DNA of 64,000 nucleotides from Camelus bactrianus. Lineage: Eukaryota; Chordata; Mammalia; Artiodactyla; Camelidae. This document shows, one piece after another, positions 60,029-64,000 of the stretch (within the stretch, counting starts at the first letter, position 1; the number at the start of each line of letters is the position of its first letter). Where the stretch lies: positions 19,831,001 to 19,895,000 of the forward strand of contig NC_133552.1 of the NCBI RefSeq assembly GCF_048773025.1, given 5' to 3'. The notes below the pieces were generated by a model that saw nothing but the letters and a program-made list of their open reading frames with translations, had not been told where the DNA came from and made no database searches. The translations under genes were made by a program, and so were the position numbers.

Positions 60029-60207
60029 ATGTACACCCGCAGTAGGGTGCTGGGCGCCGGGTCCGGAGTCCCTGCCGCCTCCCGCCCGGCGCGGGACCCC
60101 TCTGTGCGGAGCAGGGAGCTGGGCCCGCCGGAGGGTCCCAGGCCGGGTTTGGAGGCGACTCCCGAGACCCCTTCGCTGGAGAGTCCGGAGCGCGCGGCCC
60201 CGAGGTT
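60029..60207 (+). CDS. EPSTI1: EPSTI1 coding exon 1
   Basis: The ATG at 60029 has A at -3. The frame begins MYTRSRVLGAGSGVPAASRP, then ARDPSVRSRELGPPEGPRP and ends near ESPERAAPR. Human EPSTI1 as I recall it begins MNTRNRVVNSGLGASPASRP, then TRDP, a Gly/Arg/Glu stretch and SRES, so the match is clear at both ends though the middle has diverged. The donor is best placed at GTGAGT (60208-60213), giving 179 coding bases: 59 codons and two over. This N-terminal part is low-complexity and probably disordered; the coiled-coil region comes from later exons, which I did not find before base 64000. EPSTI1 is induced by interferon and by epithelial-stromal contact. Position and orientation (head to head with DNAJC15) agree with human 13q14.11. 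Confidence 0.9.
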
Positions 60208-62089
60208 GTGAGTATTTAACCACCTGTTCTGCGAGGCGGGAGCCCAGCCCCCCGGACGGACTCCTGATCACTGGAGTTTGAAACGCTGGGGCCCAGTCAC
60301 AGGGCTTCTGAGAAAACGAAGTCTCATTTGCCTGTACAAAAGCAGCCATGAATTGCCTTCTAAACTGAGTGTGCCAGTCTAGGGTCCTTTATTGAACATC
60401 CGGGCCCCGTTCCTTTCAAGACAACGACTTTCCTGATTCTTGTGACTGGCTCCAGGACTGAAAGACATGGGTGTGTAATAACCGCCTAGACTTCTTACTA
60501 ATTTTCCAGGTATCTCCAGAACTCATACTCTTAACTAGTAGGAAAATAATTTTTTCCTTCCTGTTTTGAAAAATTGATGCCCTGAATAGTATCTTCACGT
60601 CAGCTGCCAGGGTAAGGGTGAAGAGGAAATAGGTTACGGGGTAGAAGGTGCAAATGCTGCCTCTGGGAGCTCACATCCCAACAAAACTCCCGGATAAAGC
60701 AGCCTCTTAGGACCAGAGGACTGAGCTAGAGAGGGTGTGAGTGACTGCGGTGTTTCTTGTCGCCAGTGTTAAGTCTACATAGGGACAGCTAGGTAGCACT
60801 CATTCTTGGTCTTTGGTTCAGGGACCACAGTTGCTATCCTGGGAACATTTATTATGTGAAGTGTCAGCGAGCTTTCCTTTCCCACCAATGGAATGAGTTG
60901 CTCAAGCAAAATTAAAATTCTGCAGGATGGTTAGTAAAGACATGACTGCTTTTGAAGTGCTGCATCTGTGAACTGGAACTTTCCCAATGGTTTCATTTTC
61001 AGTTCCCCTTTTCTTTTGTTTTCTTTTCTTTTTTTGTTTCCTTTTTCAGTTTTATTAGGTAGAATCCTTTCCACTTTTCATTAACTTCCAGTTACGCGAA
61101 AGACAAACCCTGGTTTGCTGGTTACTAAGATATAATATGTAACCTTATGACCAATAAACACATTTTCTTTCATCCTTTAACTTTTGAAAGAATTCATAAG
61201 TACCAGGCTTTGAATATTGTTCAGCTTAGGGTTAGCCTTAGATGGGGTGGATGACCCAGGTGAGTTCAATTAGAGATTGCTGCATTTCTCTCCTCAGAAT
61301 GGGAGGTATCTGGCCACATTAATTTCAAGTAATCTACATCTCTAAAAGCTGTAACATTTGATGTAGCAGAGTTCACTCGATGTATAATTTCATGTTGATG
61401 ATAACACCCTCCACATGCCTTTTTTCTATTACAAAGCATCTTTTTATATATAGTCATTTAATGGCAAGCTCCTATCATCTCTAACATTAGCAGTTGTATC
61501 TGTTTTCTTATTTGATTGTAAATTACCCCAGAATCTTGCTGGGCCAAATTACTCAGAAGGGGATGGTTTTCTAATTAATTACCCAGACCTCAGTATCTGA
61601 AGACCTCATTGCATTCTATTTTTTGATTTCTAAGATTTGACAATAGACCATTAGCAAGTTCATGGGAGAGTTCAGTTACGTTTCACAGGACTCATCATTT
61701 TCTTGTGAACCAGTTGTAACAAGCAGAATATTATAAGATACATTTCCTTGTAGATATTTAACATGTAAAATCCTGTTTGGACCACTCTGATTTCTTCTTA
61801 TACCTCCATTAGTTACTTATGTCTACTGTTTATTTTTGCTTGTTTCCTTTAATGGAAGTAGGAAACCAAGGTTGAATGGCAAATAACATCACAGTACAAC
61901 ATTGACAAAAAAGTTATGAATATTTGATTTTTTGGGAGGGAAATTAGAAGCATTTTCTGATTGAAAATTAAGAAAAATTTGGAAGGATAGAGTTATGTGC
62001 TTAACAGTGAAACTTGTTCACTTTCAATATGAGCTTATTTATATGATCAAGGGTTGAACTTTGACCCTGGTTTGTAGGGAAGCCCAAGT

Positions 62090-62335
62090 GTGGGCAAAGA
62101 ACCATGGGCATTGATGCCAGGCAGGCTTGAGTTCAAGTTCTGATTTGGCCATTACTTGTTCTCTGAACTTCAGCAAAGGGCTTAGCTATTTTATTCTTCA
62201 GTGTCCTCATTACTTAAAATGAGACAATACCAACCTCTCAGGGTCTCTGTGTGCGTGGGAGACATGTATGCATAAAACATAACTTCATGCCTGGCAGAAA
62301 GCAGATATCCAGTAAATGTTGGGTGCTCATAGCCT
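62090..62335 (+). repeat. MIR SINE
   Basis: ttgatgccaggcaggcttga, gttcaagttctgatttggcc, cctcattacttaaaatgaga, cttcatgcctggcagaaagc: nearly full-length MIR in EPSTI1 intron 1. Confidence 0.8.
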
Positions 62336-63029
62336 TGAATTCATACAACAAATGTTTATTGACCAAGTACTATGCTGTCACCCTGGAGTGTTTGTGCCTT
62401 GTAAAAACACACTGATTTAAAACACTGACTTACATATAAATATAAATAAGGAGACTTTAAGGCAACTTGTTAAAATGATTCCTGAGGACCTCTAATTGAC
62501 TCTAAGGCAAGGCTGAGCTCTTGACTGTATTTGGATTTAAGTAATTACAAGTGTTTACTGATAAATATTGGCTTTCCTAATTATTTTCAGTTGGGGATTT
62601 TATGTTGTCCTTAAATACTGTAAGCTAATTATACAGATTTAAAGAGAGGAGAAAGGTCACACAAACTTCTAATCCCAAGTAATCCTTTACGCTCCCCCCA
62701 AAATCTAGATAAATGTCAGACTAAGGCATGAGTTTTTCTGGAAGGGATTATCCCCTCACTTTACCCAAGTCTGGGCAGTAGGCTCTTGCCTATGATAGTA
62801 ACACAGGCAGGGCTCACTGTGTTCAGATACTTGTCTGTAATCATACCTGGAGGTGGTCCTTTAGCTTGATGCCTTTTGAAGGAAATAAAAAGATATTCTG
62901 AAAAATGAATCCATAATGTGGAATATTACTGTATAGTTAACTTTAACGTAATTTATGTACAGACTCAGTTCTCCTTAACATATTTGTGGTCAACTCTATA
63001 GTGAGAACCATAGAGACAAATCTTAGCAA

Positions 63030-63135
63030 TAACAACAGCAAACACTTATATAGTCTTAGTATGTTAAAGTGAATTAAGGTGAATTACATATGCTAATTCT
63101 TTCAATCTGCCCAACAACCCTATAATAAGAGAGGG
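63030..63135 (-). repeat. MIR 3' part
   Basis: Reverse tail: cacttatatagtcttagtat, attctttcaatctgcccaac, aaccctataataagag. Confidence 0.6.
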
Positions 63136-63174
63136 TCTTTAGCTCTGGATATTTAATTAAAAATATTGGAACAA

Positions 63175-63370
63175 ATAACTGCTCAACAAAAGACAAGCCC
63201 TTATGAAGCTTATAGTCTAGTTGATGGGGGCAGACAGTTATCAGATAATTATATTAATGACTCTTTATATGCATTGGCTTTAAAGGAAAGCCAGGGCTTG
63301 AGCTAGTCTGGGGAGCAGGAAGAGTTGTGCCCGAGAGGTGATGTTTGAACTGTGATCTCCAGGATAATCA
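63175..63370 (-). repeat. L2 3' part
   Basis: cccttatgaagcttatagtc, gggggcagacagttatcag, gaggtgatgtttgaactgtg: reverse L2. Old. Confidence 0.7.
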
Positions 63371-63424
63371 GGAGTTGTCGTAGTTATTGTTTTTTCCCTG
63401 CCCTGACAAATACATTGTTCCAAC

Positions 63425-64000
63425 AGCAATAATCTGTAATTCAGTTCAATTCTGACACTACCCAGAGTTGATGCAGACCCTGCAAGTTAAGGGCTCAGTC
63501 CCACAAGTCTGCCTCCACTTTAAAAGTAAGCCACTGGTGGCACCCCAGGCCACCCACAGTTCTGGCTACCAGTTTGGGGGTTCCCACAACCTCCCCCCAT
63601 GCCCAATTCACGGGAATGACTCACAGAACTCATGGAAATCACTATACATGTGGTTACAGTTTTATTTTGAAGGATACAATGTTGGAACAGCCAAATGGAA
63701 GATTTATTTGGAGGGAGGCGTTCCAGAGAACTTCCTTTCTGGGCGGGTCACCCTCCTTGCACCTTGGTGTGTTCACTTATCTGGAAGCACCTAAAAACTT
63801 GTGTGAGAATTTTTATTTAGGTTTCAGCACGTAGGCACAATTGATGAAATCACTGGCCACTGGTGATTGAATTCACTCTCCAGCCCCTCCCCTCCCCAGA
63901 GGTGGGGGCAAGGTGGACAGGAAAGTTCTAATCACGTGGTTGTTTTTATGGCAAACAGCTTCCGTCCTGAAGCTATCTAGGGCCCCCACCAGGAATCATC
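63425..64000 (-). repeat. Old LTR (MER21-like), running off the right edge
   Basis: Fossil LTR of the same family as 43450-44835, opposite orientation. Reversed, its start reads gggtagtgtcagaattgaac, preceded by gggactgagcccttaactt, as in the other copy. It is broken and continues past 64000. Short open frames within it are not genes. Confidence 0.6.

Larger units (their letters stand above)
59750..60270 (+). promoter_or_regulatory. EPSTI1: CpG island and promoter of EPSTI1
   Basis: A GC- and CpG-rich island covering the EPSTI1 5' UTR, coding exon 1 and the start of intron 1. It has no obvious TATA box. It holds an IRF-type core at 59899 and a GC box at 59972. The start of transcription is not determined; it must lie upstream of 60029. 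Confidence 0.8.
60208..64000 (+). other. EPSTI1: EPSTI1 intron 1 (partial)
   Basis: From the exon 1 donor to the window edge. I looked for exon 2 (human begins about TSAYTLIAPNINRR) on the plus strand and did not find it, so it lies further right. Apart from the MIR, L2 and LTR pieces listed, about 60.33-62.09 kb and 62.34-63.03 kb look unique and AT-rich, with nothing I can name. Confidence 0.8.

Noticed and set aside
63468-63834. Two overlapping plus-strand frames
   Set aside because: They lie in the reverse of an LTR fossil, whose sequence explains them.
1-64000. Operons, CRISPR arrays, phage, riboswitches
   Set aside because: None is present. The window is mammalian nuclear DNA with spliced genes, SINEs and LINEs.
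60208-64000. EPSTI1 exon 2
   Set aside because: I searched all three plus frames for the conserved segment after exon 1 and did not find it, so no further exon is annotated.

Overview
This is mammalian nuclear DNA, almost certainly from a camelid (camel, llama or alpaca). About a dozen copies of a tRNA-derived SINE with the layout of the camelid vic-1 family lie in the window, most flanked by clear target-site duplications. The 3' ends of the young L1 copies look like cetartiodactyl L1. The window matches the human 13q14.11 interval that holds DNAJC15 and EPSTI1. All assignments are from reading the sequence and remembered protein sequences; no search was run.

Layout. From base 1 to about 38.05 kb lies most of DNAJC15 (MCJ, a mitochondrial inner-membrane J-protein) on the minus strand. 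Exons 5, 4, 3, 2 and 1 are at 44-114, 6108-6184, 15156-15229, 17826-17877 and 37817-37921, all with GT/AG junctions and compatible phases. The last coding exon lies off the left edge. A CpG island (about 37.64-38.11 kb) covers exon 1 and the promoter. From 38.1 to 59.75 kb is an intergenic stretch with no recognised gene, made of SINEs, L1, L2 and MIR fragments and a dense graveyard of nested old LTRs at 43.4-48.4 kb. At 59.75-60.27 kb a second CpG island holds the start of EPSTI1 on the plus strand (coding exon 1, 60029-60207). The rest of the window is EPSTI1 intron 1. The two genes are head to head, about 22 kb apart.

Function. DNAJC15 tethers and stimulates mtHsp70 at the inner-membrane import motor and restrains complex I. 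EPSTI1 is an interferon-inducible gene, and an IRF-type core (AANNGAAA) lies about 125 bp upstream of its ATG. The two promoters share GC boxes and CpG islands but are too far apart to be one bidirectional promoter.

Interest. I found no undescribed biological system; the window is an ordinary mammalian two-gene locus. The best observations are a 5'-inverted (twin-primed) L1 with preserved target-site duplication, nested insertions, the LTR cluster between the genes, an inverted pair of one LTR family around the EPSTI1 start, and candidate interferon elements at EPSTI1.
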